Of a stretch of DNA of 64,000 nt, positions 1 through 9,384 are shown piece by piece. This DNA comes from Zoogloeaceae bacterium G21618-S1 (GTDB lineage: Bacteria; Pseudomonadota; Gammaproteobacteria; Burkholderiales; Rhodocyclaceae): the NCBI GenBank assembly GCA_027214125.1, contig JAPWHF010000012.1:48621-112620 (forward strand), given 5' to 3'. A program made the translations under genes and the position numbers. Position 1 is the first letter of the stretch. Each line of letters begins with the position of its first letter. The notes below the pieces were generated by a model. That model saw nothing but the letters and a program-made list of their open reading frames with translations. It did not search any database and was not told where the DNA came from.

Positions 1-874
1 GCTTTGCCATCTCCGACGGGTTGCGCGTTACGGTAAAGCCGCATGCTTCCATGATGGCGAGCTTGGCATCGGCCGTATCCTCACCGCCCGAGATCAGCGC
101 ACCGGCATGGCCCATACGCTTGCCTGCGGGTGCAGTCACACCGGCAATAAAGCCAACCACCGGCTTCTTCATGTTGTCCTTGCACCAACGGGCCGCCTCG
201 GCTTCGTCCGGACCGCCAATTTCGCCGATCATGATGACCGCATCGGTATCCGGGTCATCATTGAACATGCGCATCACGTCGATGTGCTTGAGACCATTGA
301 TGGGGTCACCACCAATACCGACCGCGGAAGACTGGCCCAGTCCGATCTCGGTCAGCTGGCCCACGGCTTCATAGGTCAGCGTGCCGGAGCGGGAAACCAC
401 GCCAATCCGACCTTTCCGGTGGATGTGACCCGGCATGATGCCGATCTTGATTTCATCCGGCGTGATCAGACCCGGGCAGTTGGGGCCGAGCAGCAGCGTT
501 TCCTTGCCGCCGGCAGCAACTTTCTGCTTCATCTTGTTGCGCACTTCGAGCATGTCGCGAACCGGAATGCCCTCGGTGATGCAGATCGCCAGATCGATAT
601 CGGCTTCGCAGGCTTCCCAGATCGCGGCAGCAGCGCCGGCGGGCGGCACATAGATGACCGAAACGGTCGAGCCGGTTTCAGCCGCGGCTTCCTTGACGGA
701 TGCGTAGATAGGAACACCAAAGATGGACTCGCCCGCTTTCTTCGGGTTCACGCCAGCGACAAAGCAGTTCTTGCCGTTCGCGTACTCGATGCACTTCTCG
801 GTGTGGAACTGACCGGTCTTGCCCGTGATGCCCTGGGTGATGACCTTGGTGTCTTTGTTGATCAGAATAGACAT
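1..874 (-). CDS. sucD: Succinyl-CoA synthetase alpha subunit (3' end cut by window)
   Basis: Alpha subunit of the TCA-cycle enzyme that converts succinyl-CoA to succinate with substrate-level NTP formation, working as a complex with SucC. The reading frame starts at ATG 874 behind a GGAGAG ribosome binding site and encodes 291 codons before the window edge, so only the last few residues and the stop are missing. The N-terminus reads MSILINKDTKVITQG, typical of the CoA-binding Rossmann domain, and the C-terminal half carries MGHAGA with the phosphorylated histidine. It lies 12 bp downstream of sucC on the same strand, so the two form one transcript. Identification is secure. Confidence 0.95.
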   Translation of the reverse strand, partial: MSILINKDTKVITQGITGKTGQFHTEKCIEYANGKNCFVAGVNPKKAGESIFGVPIYASVKEAAAETGSTVSVIYVPPAGAAAAIWEACEADIDLAICITEGIPVRDMLEVRNKMKQKVAAGGKETLLLGPNCPGLITPDEIKIGIMPGHIHRKGRIGVVSRSGTLTYEAVGQLTEIGLGQSSAVGIGGDPINGLKHIDVMRMFNDDPDTDAVIMIGEIGGPDEAEAARWCKDNMKKPVVGFIAGVTAPAGKRMGHAGALISGGEDTADAKLAIMEACGFTVTRNPSEMAK

Positions 875-886
875 TCGAAACTCTCC

Positions 887-2047
887 TTACTTGACCGCTT
901 CGACGACTTTCGTCGCGGCTTCGGCCATGCTGTCGGCGGAAATGATGGGCAACCCGGACTCGGCGAGAATCTTCTTGCCGATGTCTTCGTTGGTACCCTT
1001 CATGCGCACCACCAGCGGTACGGAGAGATTGACTTCCTTGGCTGCTGCGACCACGCCGGTGGCGATGGTGTCGCAACGCATGATGCCGCCAAAGATGTTC
1101 ACCAGAATGCCCTTCACCTTGGGGTTCTGAAGCATGATCTTGAAGGCTTCGGTCACCTTCTCGGTCGTTGCACCACCGCCAACGTCCAGGAAGTTGGCCG
1201 GCGAAGCGCCGAACAGCTTGATCGTATCCATGGTCGCCATGGCCAGACCGGCGCCGTTAACCAGGCAGCCGATGTTGCCGTCCAGGCTGATATAGGCCAG
1301 GTCGTACTTGGAGGCCTCGACTTCGTCTGCGTCTTCTTCGTCCAGATCGCGGTACTCGACGATCTCCGGGTGACGATACAGCGCGTTGGAGTCGAAATTG
1401 AATTTGGCGTCCAACGCCTTGATGTTGCCGTTGCCTTCCAGAATCAGCGGGTTGATTTCCGCCAGCGAGGCATCGGTTTCCATGTAGCAGGTATAGAGCT
1501 TCTTGAGCGCGTCGACAGCCTTGTCGACGGAGCCGGCCGGAACACCAATCCCGGTCGCCAGTTCGGTCGCTTGCGCATCGGTCAGGCCGACGAGCGGATC
1601 GACGAAGACCTTGATGATCTTCTCCGGCGTCTTGGCAGCCACTTCCTCGATGTCCATGCCGCCCTCAGAGGAGGCCATCATGGCAACCGACTGAGTTGCA
1701 CGGTCGGTCAGCGCCGCAACGTAGTATTCCTTCTGAATGTCGGCGCCTTCTTCGATCAGCAGGCGGCGGACTTTCTGTCCCTCGGCGCCGGTCTGGTGCG
1801 TGATCAGCTGCATGCCCAGAATCTCGCCGGCCAGCGCTTTCACTTCGTCGATCGACTTGGCGAGCTTCACGCCACCACCCTTGCCACGGCCACCGGCGTG
1901 AATCTGTGCCTTGACCACCCAGATCTTGCCGCCCAGCTCTTCGGCCGCTTTGACCGCATCGTCCACCGAGAAGCACGGAATGCCACGCGGGGTGACGACG
2001 CCATACTTTCTCAGCAGCTCTTTTGCCTGATACTCATGAATCTTCAT
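887..2047 (-). CDS. sucC: Succinyl-CoA synthetase beta subunit
   Basis: Beta subunit of succinyl-CoA synthetase, providing the ATP-grasp nucleotide site and the succinate-binding part. The 386-residue product starts [17 protein letters not shown], the standard start of the ATP-grasp domain, and has the C-terminal ligase domain with [11 protein letters not shown]. coli SucC is 388 residues, so it is full length. The same frame is open further upstream, but ATG 2047 is the family start and is preceded by GAAGGG. It is first in the sucCD pair, with about 280 bp of non-coding DNA upstream. Confidence 0.97.
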   Translation of the reverse strand: MKIHEYQAKELLRKYGVVTPRGIPCFSVDDAVKAAEELGGKIWVVKAQIHAGGRGKGGGVKLAKSIDEVKALAGEILGMQLITHQTGAEGQKVRRLLIEEGADIQKEYYVAALTDRATQSVAMMASSEGGMDIEEVAAKTPEKIIKVFVDPLVGLTDAQATELATGIGVPAGSVDKAVDALKKLYTCYMETDASLAEINPLILEGNGNIKALDAKFNFDSNALYRHPEIVEYRDLDEEDADEVEASKYDLAYISLDGNIGCLVNGAGLAMATMDTIKLFGASPANFLDVGGGATTEKVTEAFKIMLQNPKVKGILVNIFGGIMRCDTIATGVVAAAKEVNLSVPLVVRMKGTNEDIGKKILAESGLPIISADSMAEAATKVVEAVK

Positions 2048-2224
2048 GGTTGCCCTTCGATAGAAGCCGCATCTCCACACGGAGAACACGGACATTAGGT
2101 TGAACGGGTCAATTCGGGGCCCAGACCCCACGACATCTGCCGATCTCCCTCGTCCGGCACATGCCGTTGCATCAGCGACAAAGCGCCAATGCGTGCGACA
2201 CACATCCGCAGCGCGCGTGAATTC

Positions 2225-2253
2225 TTGCACGGCGAAAGCCTTGTAATTATAAC
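2225..2253. promoter_or_regulatory. Promoter-like element upstream of sucC
   Basis: In the 277-bp gap upstream of sucC, the plus strand reads TTGCAC, 17 bp, TATAAC (2225-2253). The minus strand reads TATAAT at 2251-2246 but has no good -35 box. The minus-strand hexamer points toward sucCD and would leave a leader of about 190 nt. The plus-strand pair is the better match to sigma-70 but points away from sucCD, into the 3' end of the convergent-facing DUF2889 gene. I see nothing else in this gap. Assignment to either direction is uncertain. Confidence 0.3.
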
Positions 2254-2324
2254 CGAATTCCGACGCATCGCGACCCTGGCCGCGGCTCGGGAGGCCGCGC
2301 CCGGCACTGACCACTCATCCGCCG

Positions 2325-2906
2325 TTAAACGTCGCCGTCTTCAGCATTCCCCGAACCGTCCGCAGGCAACCGATACCATGCGGGGTAGTACTGCCGAACC
2401 GTGTCGCCATCAGTCGCGAGGGCGTGACAGCGATCCAGCTGAAATGGCTTCTCCCCTACACTGGCGTTGTCTTTCATGAAGGTCGCAAAAGTCTGCACCG
2501 CAGCGGTCGGCAAACTCAGCAGCAACTCGGAGACATGGCTGCACCCGTCGGTCCCGAAAAACTCGGCCCGTATCGCGTCACGGAAGCCTTTCATCAGATT
2601 CATCCCCACCAAAGCCTGGTAAGCCGGGCCAATGCGATCGCAGGCGCCCGGATAGGGCATCCACTCCAGTTCAGCATGTGCATCCAGAATGGTGAAACCT
2701 TGATCGATCAGCACGGACACGCGCATGCGATGCACGGGATCGCCTTTCTTACGCACCCCGGCTGCCAGCGGATAGTCCACATCCTTGACATCGACCAGCG
2801 TTGCATCGAGTTCCACGAGGCCGTCGCCCCGGAAAAACCCTTCAATCTCAATGCGCCGAACCTGCGCGCGCCGGCGGCCAACCCCACCTGATAATTTGGC
2901 ATTCAT
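2325..2906 (-). CDS. DUF2889 family protein
   Basis: A 193-residue protein of the DUF2889 family, function unknown. Recognisable features are the opening RRIEIEGFFRGDGLVELDATLVDVKD, cut here to its key parts (R-I-E-G and D-A-T-L-V-D), the middle RMRVSVLIDQ, and the GCSHVSEL..TAAVQTF block near residues 130-155, all typical of the family. No signal peptide or membrane segment is visible. I start at ATG 2906 (MNAKLSGG), which puts the domain at the N-terminus as in relatives; an in-frame ATG at 2938 is possible and neither has a strong ribosome binding site. It faces the same way as sucC but 277 bp separates them. Confidence 0.75.
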   Translation of the reverse strand: MNAKLSGGVGRRRAQVRRIEIEGFFRGDGLVELDATLVDVKDVDYPLAAGVRKKGDPVHRMRVSVLIDQGFTILDAHAELEWMPYPGACDRIGPAYQALVGMNLMKGFRDAIRAEFFGTDGCSHVSELLLSLPTAAVQTFATFMKDNASVGEKPFQLDRCHALATDGDTVRQYYPAWYRLPADGSGNAEDGDV

Positions 2907-3103
2907 GACAACGTACGCAATCGTATGGCAACGCGTCATGATACCGCGACTTCGCCGTGCACCGCGGCTTGCCGGGCCGGGCATATGTGTGCAATTTTGT
3001 GCACAAGCCCATGACAAAGGGCCAAATCGAGCGCAAGTTCATTACAATGTGCTTCAAATAGTTTCGCGATCGCCCGAATTCATAAGGCTTTTCCGACTGA
3101 ACG

Positions 3104-5398
3104 ATGACGTCGTCACCAAGCAAGTCCTCACTGCTGCTTTGCGCCCTTGTGTCGATCCCGGCCACGGCGCAAGCCATCGGTTTTGGCGAAATCCTCAGTC
3201 AATCCGCCATCGGCGAGCCCTTTCGCACCGAAATCCGGCTCCACGGCGTCGGCTCAAAAGACGGCAGTGACTGTCTTCGTGTCGTGCCGGGCAAGGACCT
3301 CGCAGACGGCATTCCCTCGGTGCGCAACGCGCTGGTCAGCCTCCAGATACGCGCGGGCACGCCGATCGCCGTCATCACCCGCGCACAAGCCGTCCTCGAC
3401 CCCATCGTCCGGCTCACGCTTGAAGAAACCTGCCAAGCACGACTGACGCGAACCTACACCCTGCTGCTGCCCTCCCCCGCACGCAGCATCGCGACGCCAC
3501 AGGCGGCCACGCCAGCGTTTCGCCCGGCTATTCCTGCAACAGGCTCACCCGCGCTGGCCGCCTTGTCGACAGGCGAACTCGGAGGGGCCTGGACACTGCC
3601 CGATGACGCCTCCATCAATCAGCTGGCCCGCCAGCTCTACCCGTCGAACCGAGATGACCGGATCGGCTTTATCAGGGCAACACGCAAACTCAATCGTGGC
3701 GACCGCAGCATTCGCTCGTCACGGCAAACCCTTGGCGCGGGTACCACACTCCTCCTGCCAGGCCGGGAAGCGATTATCGCCGCCCGCCCGGCACCCGCAG
3801 CACCGAAACCAGTCGCGCGTGCGCCACAGCCGGCGCCCGCCAAGCCCCCCGCACCAGAACCTGCCGCAGCGACAACGCCCCCGGCAGAGCTGGTGACCGA
3901 AGCAGCTGTGGCGCCAACTGAGCCATCGCCCGCGGACAACGGAGACCGACTGACGCTCACCGGCGATGCGCCGGACTTCGACGGTTTCAAGCTATCCCGT
4001 CAACTGGGCGACCCCGGCCTGATCGACCGCACATCCGAGTCCGACCGCGATCTCCTGCGCCGCGAGCAGCAACTGATCATGCTGCTCGATGAGCAAATCA
4101 CGGCGCGGCTCGAACTCACCGACCGCATCGAACGTATCGAGGCCCTGCAAAAGGCACTGGCCGACGAGGTCGCCAAGAAAGACATTTCGCAGGCAAACAC
4201 GCCGGCCAATGAAACAAGATCTGCCGCGCCCACGATCGAGGCCGCAGCACCCGCCCCCGCGCCTGCGGCCCCCCCCGACTGGCTTACGACGGCCGAACAC
4301 TGGTTCCCGGCCGGCCTCGCCGCGCTGCTGGCATCACTCATGACGGTCTGGCTTCTGCGCCGACGACGTACCGGCAACGAAGGCGATGAGCCTCTTTACG
4401 AAAACGAGGCGACACAGACAGCGCCCAAGGCCGACAAGCCGTCCATCGCCACGCCGCAGGCCAACCCAGGCGCCGAGAGCTTTGACTTCTCGCCCATCGA
4501 CTGGGACGGGTCGGCACCCGCCGAATTGCAGCACAGCGTTGCGCCCATCACGATCGAAGAAGCCGACCTTTCCGAAGAGCATGAATCTGCGGTCGAACTC
4601 GCCGACATCATGATGTCTTTCGGCCGCATTCAGGGTGCAGCTGCAACCTTGGCCGAATTCATCCGCAACAACCCAAAACAGGCCGTCGCGCCCTGGCTGA
4701 AGCTGCTGGAGGTATACCGCACCGCCGACATGCGTGAAGACTTCGAAATCATCACCCGGCAGCTCAACCAGACCTTCAACGTCAAGGTCGTCGAGTGGGA
4801 CGACTTCGACCTTGCGCGCCAGACATCCGAGTCAGTCGAACAGATGGCGCACATCGTCAAGGCGCTCACCAGCACCTGGATGACCGTCGACTGTCAGGCC
4901 TACATCCAGCGTCTGCTGCGAGACAACCGCGATGGCGCACGGCAGGGCTTCCCCATCGCGGTGATTGATGACCTGCTCATGCTCATGGCCGTGCTCGAAG
5001 ACCAGCTCGGCTCCTACACCGGCCCGGTCGACATCCCCGTGGCAGCCATCGAAACTGCAGCCGATGCAGAAACACCGGCCACGGACGAAGCCCCGATCGA
5101 CTTCAGCGCACCGCTCGACACGACAAACTCCGAGCCGATCTTCAGCCTCAACGAGGCCGACATCAGCCCGTCGCTGACCGAAACGACACTCCCCGACCTC
5201 GACTTCCAGCTCGAATCCGGCGACACGCCCGCACCCGAGGAAACGGAAGAGGAGGCACACGAGCCCGAATCACCGCCCCCGCCAGAACCCGACGAGGCGC
5301 CGCCACCTGCGAGGCCGAAGGGGCTGGGCGGCGACGCCGACGACGGCTTCACCGCCACCGAACTGCTTGGCGGCTTCAACCGCAAACGCGACGACTGA
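3104..5398 (+). CDS. FimV/HubP-like inner-membrane protein
   Basis: A 764-residue protein with the FimV layout: signal peptide (ending near ATAQA), a periplasmic N-domain beginning IGFGEILSQSAIGEPF, a LysM-like segment around residues 170-220 (INQLARQLYP...LNRGD), a Pro/Ala-rich linker, a coiled-coil stretch near 310-350, one membrane span at about residue 395-418 followed by RRRR, then an acidic cytoplasmic part. FimV/HubP proteins organise the cell pole and help assemble type IV pili. A helical, TPR-like block (LADIMMSFGRIQGAAATLAEFI) lies after the span, but the usual conserved FimV C-terminal domain is not obvious, and the protein is shorter than Pseudomonas FimV. A function in polar pilus organisation is inferred from family; the pilus genes lie 18 kb away. 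Confidence 0.75.
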   Translation: MTSSPSKSSLLLCALVSIPATAQAIGFGEILSQSAIGEPFRTEIRLHGVGSKDGSDCLRVVPGKDLADGIPSVRNALVSLQIRAGTPIAVITRAQAVLDPIVRLTLEETCQARLTRTYTLLLPSPARSIATPQAATPAFRPAIPATGSPALAALSTGELGGAWTLPDDASINQLARQLYPSNRDDRIGFIRATRKLNRGDRSIRSSRQTLGAGTTLLLPGREAIIAARPAPAAPKPVARAPQPAPAKPPAPEPAAATTPPAELVTEAAVAPTEPSPADNGDRLTLTGDAPDFDGFKLSRQLGDPGLIDRTSESDRDLLRREQQLIMLLDEQITARLELTDRIERIEALQKALADEVAKKDISQANTPANETRSAAPTIEAAAPAPAPAAPPDWLTTAEHWFPAGLAALLASLMTVWLLRRRRTGNEGDEPLYENEATQTAPKADKPSIATPQANPGAESFDFSPIDWDGSAPAELQHSVAPITIEEADLSEEHESAVELADIMMSFGRIQGAAATLAEFIRNNPKQAVAPWLKLLEVYRTADMREDFEIITRQLNQTFNVKVVEWDDFDLARQTSESVEQMAHIVKALTSTWMTVDCQAYIQRLLRDNRDGARQGFPIAVIDDLLMLMAVLEDQLGSYTGPVDIPVAAIETAADAETPATDEAPIDFSAPLDTTNSEPIFSLNEADISPSLTETTLPDLDFQLESGDTPAPEETEEEAHEPESPPPPEPDEAPPPARPKGLGGDADDGFTATELLGGFNRKRDD

Positions 5399-5462
5399 GC
5401 CAGTCATCACGAACACACCGCGATACACCGCCCCGATCGCCGTGGCGATAGCCTCGCGGCGC

Positions 5463-6209
5463 TCAAACCGGATTATCGATGTCCACAAATTGGTATGCCA
5501 GGCCGAACTGGTCGGCTAGATGCTCTCCAAGCGCCTGAATGCCATAACGCTCGGTGGCATGATGCCCTGCCGCGATATACGGCACCCCTGACTCCCGCGC
5601 CAGGTGCACGGTCGGCTCGGAGATCTCGCCCGACACGAATACGTCGCAACCCGCCGCCACGGCAGATTCAAGAAATGACTGCGCGGCGCCGGTGCACCAC
5701 GCCACCCGCCGCACCACCCTGTCACCATCGCCCACCAGTTGCGCCGCTCGACCCAAAGTCGCGCCAAGTTGTTCTGCAAGCACGCGAGCAGGCAGGGCTT
5801 GGGATACATTACCGATCAGGCCCAGCGACTGCTCGCCGAAGCTTGCCGTCGCCGTCCAGCCCATTCGACGGGCCAACTGCGCGTTGTTACCCAACTCCGG
5901 ATGCACATCCAGCGGCAAGTGATATGCCAACAAACTGATGTCATGTCGCAACAGGGTACTCAAGCGCCGCTTGCGCAAACCGACCACGCGCGCATCCTCA
6001 CCCCGCCAGAAATAGCCGTGATGCACCAACACCGCATCGGCCTGCCGCTCAACCGCCGCATCGAGCAGGGCCTGACTGGCGGTTACACCGCAAACCACGC
6101 GTGCCACCTCCGGCCTTCCTTCCACTTGCAAACCGTTTGGGCAATAATCCTTCATCGCGGTCACATTAAGCAGCGCGTCCAGATAGCGCTCAAGCTCAGT
6201 CAATTGCAT
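5463..6209 (-). CDS. NIF3-like dinuclear metal centre protein
   Basis: A 248-residue NIF3 (YbgI/DUF34) family protein. These form toroidal hexamers with a dinuclear metal site; the cellular reaction is not settled, with links to GTP cyclohydrolase-type chemistry and metal handling. Visible motifs are DYCPNGLQVEG near residue 20, VHHGYFWRG near 65 and the C-terminal GHHATERYGIQALGEHL, which supply metal ligands. The frame is open further upstream, but ATG 6209 follows a strong GGAAGGAGG ribosome binding site eight bases away. Divergent from the protease gene at 6260, with only 50 bp between the starts. Confidence 0.88.
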   Translation of the reverse strand: MQLTELERYLDALLNVTAMKDYCPNGLQVEGRPEVARVVCGVTASQALLDAAVERQADAVLVHHGYFWRGEDARVVGLRKRRLSTLLRHDISLLAYHLPLDVHPELGNNAQLARRMGWTATASFGEQSLGLIGNVSQALPARVLAEQLGATLGRAAQLVGDGDRVVRRVAWCTGAAQSFLESAVAAGCDVFVSGEISEPTVHLARESGVPYIAAGHHATERYGIQALGEHLADQFGLAYQFVDIDNPV

Positions 6210-6259
6210 ATGTCCGTCCTCCTTCCCATCGCCCGGGTGCCCAAACTGGCGCCCCACAC

Positions 6260-7426
6260 ATGATTCACCGGCTCTGGCTGACCTTCGCCCAGGCAGTCAC
6301 CGTTGCGGTGGCTGTCGTATTTGTGCTGTCCACCTTCAAGCCCGACTGGCTCAAACCAGAAGTCCCGGTGGTTGTGATGCAAAACGAGGCGCCGCCCGCC
6401 GCGACCATTGTCCCAACGACCGACGCCCCCGGATCGTATGCCAAAGCAGCCCGAACCGCGCTCCCCTCCGTCGTACATATTTTTACCAGCAAGGAAATGC
6501 AGTCCCAGCGCAGCCCCTTTCTGGATGACCCGATTTTCCGTCATTTTTTCGGAGACCGCCTCGGTCCGCGGCAAGAACAGCGCACCTCGGGTCTCGGATC
6601 AGGCGTCATTGCCAGCGCCGACGGATATATTCTGACCAACAACCATGTCATCGAAGCCGCCGACGCCATCGAGGTCGCCCTCAACGACGGCCGCAAGTTC
6701 GAGGCAAAGCTCGTCGGCCGCGACCCTGAGACCGATCTCGCCGTGCTACGCATTGAAGCCGGCGACGCGCTTCCGGCGGTAAGCTTCGCACCGACCGAAT
6801 CGCTGTCAGTTGGCGACATTGTCCTGGCCATCGGCAACCCCTTCGGTGTCGGTCAGACCGTCACCATGGGCATCGTCTCCGCACTGCAACGCAGCCACCT
6901 TGGCATCAGCACCTTCGAAAATTTCATTCAAACCGATGCGGCAATCAACCCCGGCAACTCTGGTGGCGCGCTGGTCAATAGTGACGGCGCGCTGGTGGGT
7001 ATCAATGCCGCCATCTACTCCCGCTCGGGTGGCTCGCTCGGCATCGGCTTCGCCATTCCGGTCACCTTCGCCAAAGACGTGATGGATCAGATCATCCGTA
7101 CCGGTCGTGTGACGCGCGGCTGGATCGGGGTCGAAATTCAGGACATCACCCCGGAGTTGGCTGAATCCTTTGGTTTACCCGACGCCGAAGGGGCCTTGAT
7201 TGCAGGGGTGATGCGTGGCGGCCCGGCCGACAAGGGCGGCATTCAGCCTGGCGATGTCTTGATCGGCATCGGCACACAGCCCATTGCCAGCCCGCAACGC
7301 ATGCTTGAACTAGTGGCCGCGCTCGCACCAGGCGCGGATGCGCGCTTCACGGTCCGCCGGAAAAAGCAGGTGATTGAGTTGCCGGTCAAGATCGGCCGCC
7401 GACCGACAATTCCTCGCCCTCAGTAG
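6260..7426 (+). CDS. HtrA-family serine protease with single PDZ domain (DegS/AlgW type)
   Basis: Periplasmic trypsin-like quality-control protease of 388 residues. A hydrophobic N-terminal segment (residues 8-25) acts as a signal anchor, followed by the protease domain with the catalytic triad His129 (NNHVIEA), Asp159 (TDLAVL) and Ser234 (NPGNSGG), and one PDZ domain in the last 110 residues (GVEIQDITPE...GGPADKGG). A single PDZ plus an uncleaved-looking anchor is the DegS/AlgW pattern, which initiates regulated proteolysis of an anti-sigma factor, rather than DegP with two PDZ domains. It is convergent with tatC (22-bp gap). DegS versus DegQ naming cannot be decided from sequence alone. Confidence 0.9.
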   Translation: MIHRLWLTFAQAVTVAVAVVFVLSTFKPDWLKPEVPVVVMQNEAPPAATIVPTTDAPGSYAKAARTALPSVVHIFTSKEMQSQRSPFLDDPIFRHFFGDRLGPRQEQRTSGLGSGVIASADGYILTNNHVIEAADAIEVALNDGRKFEAKLVGRDPETDLAVLRIEAGDALPAVSFAPTESLSVGDIVLAIGNPFGVGQTVTMGIVSALQRSHLGISTFENFIQTDAAINPGNSGGALVNSDGALVGINAAIYSRSGGSLGIGFAIPVTFAKDVMDQIIRTGRVTRGWIGVEIQDITPELAESFGLPDAEGALIAGVMRGGPADKGGIQPGDVLIGIGTQPIASPQRMLELVAALAPGADARFTVRRKKQVIELPVKIGRRPTIPRPQ

Positions 7427-7448
7427 CGCGAGACATCGAATCGGTCGA

Positions 7449-8222
7449 TCAGCTACGCGTCACTTCGCTGGCTGGCTCAGCGTCATCATCGGACGGCTGA
7501 TCTTCACGCACCGCCACAAAGCGGGCGCACATAATGCCGACCTCATAGAGCAACCACATCGGCACCGCCAGCATGAACTGCGAAATCACATCTGGTGGGG
7601 TCACAACGGCCGCAATGACAAAGGCACCGACGATCACGTAAGGGCGGGCTTCCTTCAGTTTGGCTTGATTCACCAGACCAAACTTGGACAGCAGCACCAC
7701 CGCAACAGGCACCTCGAAAGTGAGCCCGAAAGCCAAGAACAGCGTCATGACGAATGACAGGTATTGCTCGATATCCGGTGCGGGGGTAATGCTCTTCGGT
7801 GCGAATTCATTGATGAATGCAAACACCATCTTGAACACGAAGAAATAGCAAAACGCCATGCCCGCCAGAAACAGCAAGGTGCTGGCCAGTACCAACGGGA
7901 TGCCCAGGCGCTTCTCATGTGCGTAGAGACCCGGCGCAATGAATGCCCAGGCCTGGTACAGCACCACCGGCAGCGCGCAGACGAAGGCAACCATCAAGGT
8001 CACTTTCACCGGCACAAAGAACGGCGTGACCACGCCGGTGGCAATCATGCGCGTGCCTTCGGGCAGCGCCTGCATCATTGGCAGCGCAAGCAAATCGTAA
8101 ATCTGTCCGGCCCAGGGCATCAGGCAGAAAAACACCAGCAACACCGCACCAACCGCTCGCAGCAGACGGTCGCGCAGTTCGACGAGATGCGCAACAAAGG
8201 TTTCTTGAGTCGTCTCGGTCAC
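7449..8222 (-). CDS. tatC: Sec-independent translocase subunit TatC
   Basis: Polytopic subunit of the twin-arginine translocase that exports folded proteins; binds the RR signal peptide. 257 residues with six predicted membrane spans and the family landmarks HLVELRDRLLRAV at the N-terminus, the conserved cytoplasmic Glu (YAHEKR) and FGLTFEVPV. Start is GTG 8222, overlapping the tatB stop as GTGA, so translation is coupled to tatB. Last gene of the his-hinT-tat run on this strand. Confidence 0.97.
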   Translation of the reverse strand: MTETTQETFVAHLVELRDRLLRAVGAVLLVFFCLMPWAGQIYDLLALPMMQALPEGTRMIATGVVTPFFVPVKVTLMVAFVCALPVVLYQAWAFIAPGLYAHEKRLGIPLVLASTLLFLAGMAFCYFFVFKMVFAFINEFAPKSITPAPDIEQYLSFVMTLFLAFGLTFEVPVAVVLLSKFGLVNQAKLKEARPYVIVGAFVIAAVVTPPDVISQFMLAVPMWLLYEVGIMCARFVAVREDQPSDDDAEPASEVTRS

Positions 8223-8719
8223 GCCTTGGACTCCTTCGGCGCATCCGCAGGCGCAGCATTGTCGAGACCAAGCGCCATCTGATTGGCGTCGTTCGGTGGC
8301 GGAGTATGGCCGGCGGCGATATCGTCGGCAACGGTCTGGGCGATGGCCCGCTCGGCGTCCTTGAGAGCGGCTTCGGCATCAGCCGCCGTCGTGTCGACTG
8401 CCTTCGGCGTCGTCTCCCCCGTCACCGCGGAATTCACCGATTTGGCGGTGTTATCGAGGTCCGCCTGAACCGCCGCAGCCTGCCCGCGCAACCCGCTTTC
8501 GAGATCGCGCGCAGAGTCGGTCATTTCTTTCTGAAGCTTTTTGAGGTCTTCCAGGTGCATCTCACGCTGGATGTCCGACTTCACATCGCCGACATAGCGC
8601 TGCAGACGCCCCAGCATGTGACCAACGGTTCGCGCCACTTTCGGCAGGCGCTCGGGACCGATCACCACCAAACCGACGATGGCGATGATCATGAGTTCGG
8701 TGAAACCGATATCAAACAT
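8219..8719 (-). CDS. tatB: Sec-independent translocase subunit TatB
   Basis: 166-residue TatB: one N-terminal membrane helix beginning MFDIGFTELMIIAIVGLVV, the GPERLP hinge, a long amphipathic and charged helix (residues 25-95) and an Ala/Asp-rich low-complexity tail. TatB pairs with TatC to form the substrate receptor complex. ATG 8719. It is separated from tatA by 73 bp that contains a terminator-like hairpin, while its stop overlaps the tatC start. Confidence 0.96.
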   Translation of the reverse strand: MFDIGFTELMIIAIVGLVVIGPERLPKVARTVGHMLGRLQRYVGDVKSDIQREMHLEDLKKLQKEMTDSARDLESGLRGQAAAVQADLDNTAKSVNSAVTGETTPKAVDTTAADAEAALKDAERAIAQTVADDIAAGHTPPPNDANQMALGLDNAAPADAPKESKA

Positions 8720-8742
8720 GACGTTCCTGCGCAGACGAAAGC

Positions 8743-8775
8743 AAAAACGAGGGGCCGACCTGCTTCGCCCCTCGT
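8743..8775 (-). terminator. Intrinsic terminator-like hairpin between tatA and tatB
   Basis: Read on the minus strand: a perfect 9-bp stem ACGAGGGGC / GCCCCTCGT with an 11-nt loop (8775-8747), directly followed by TTTT with more T residues a few bases on. This is the form of a Rho-independent terminator, yet it lies inside the tatABC run, downstream of tatA and upstream of tatB. Partial termination here would give more TatA than TatBC transcript. The structure is seen; the attenuating role is inferred. Confidence 0.7.
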
Positions 8776-8792
8776 ATCAAACCTACTGTCGA

Positions 8793-9017
8793 TCAAGAAT
8801 TATTGATCTTCTCTTTGGCTTCCGCATTGATGGTTTTGCCATCGAGCTGCTCAGGCTTGGCCGGCTCGCCGCCACTCTCGGCCTCCCGCACGCCTTCCTT
8901 GAAGCCCTTCACTGCACCCCCGAGATCCTGGCCGATATTGCGCAGCTTCTTGGTACCAAAAACAAGCATCACGATGACCAGAACGATCAGCCAGTGCCAG
9001 ATACTGAATGAACCCAT
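8793..9017 (-). CDS. tatA: Sec-independent translocase subunit TatA
   Basis: 74-residue pore-forming Tat subunit: short N-terminal membrane helix ([17 protein letters not shown]), then [20 protein letters not shown], the classical hinge and amphipathic helix, and a short polar tail. ATG 9017 sits behind GAGGAG. It follows hinT by 10 bp, so it is probably carried on the long his transcript, and is followed by the hairpin described at 8743-8775. Confidence 0.96.
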   Translation of the reverse strand: MGSFSIWHWLIVLVIVMLVFGTKKLRNIGQDLGGAVKGFKEGVREAESGGEPAKPEQLDGKTINAEAKEKINNS

Positions 9018-9027
9018 GAATAACTCC

Positions 9028-9375
9028 TCAACGCTTCAACATGGGGGGCAATACGTCCGGCCCGCCAACGAAATGAATGTGCAAATGATACACCTCCTGC
9101 CTGCCGACCCGCCCCGTGTTGACCAGCGTCCGGAAGCCGTCGGTACAGCCGTGCTCCACTGCCAGGCGGGCGCCGGTCTGCAGCAGTTTGCCCATCACCA
9201 GGGCATCCTCGGGCTGGGCATCGGCCAGCGACGCGATGTGCCGCTTCGGAATGGCCAGCAGGTGCACCGGCGCGACCGGGTTGATGTCGTGGAAGACGAC
9301 CATGTCGTCATCCTCGAAGGCCTTTTTGGCCGGGATGTCACCCGACGCAATTTTGCAGAAGATGCAGTCAGACAT
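9028..9375 (-). CDS. hinT: HIT-family purine nucleoside phosphoramidase (HinT)
   Basis: 115-residue HIT protein. N-terminal [16 protein letters not shown] and C-terminal HLHIHFVGG carry the histidine triad (H-x-H-x-H) that hydrolyses AMP-lysine and other adenosine phosphoramidates. Full length for the HinT group. It lies 9 bp after hisE on the same strand; the hisE-hit-tatA order is common in betaproteobacteria, though no histidine role is known for it. Confidence 0.93.
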   Translation of the reverse strand: MSDCIFCKIASGDIPAKKAFEDDDMVVFHDINPVAPVHLLAIPKRHIASLADAQPEDALVMGKLLQTGARLAVEHGCTDGFRTLVNTGRVGRQEVYHLHIHFVGGPDVLPPMLKR

Positions 9376-9384
9376 AAGCGTGGT

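Noticed and set aside
107..2098. Long plus-strand open frame (663 codons) opposite sucD and sucC
   Set aside because: It mirrors the codon pattern of sucDC, is His/Arg-rich with no domain, and the minus-strand genes are certain.
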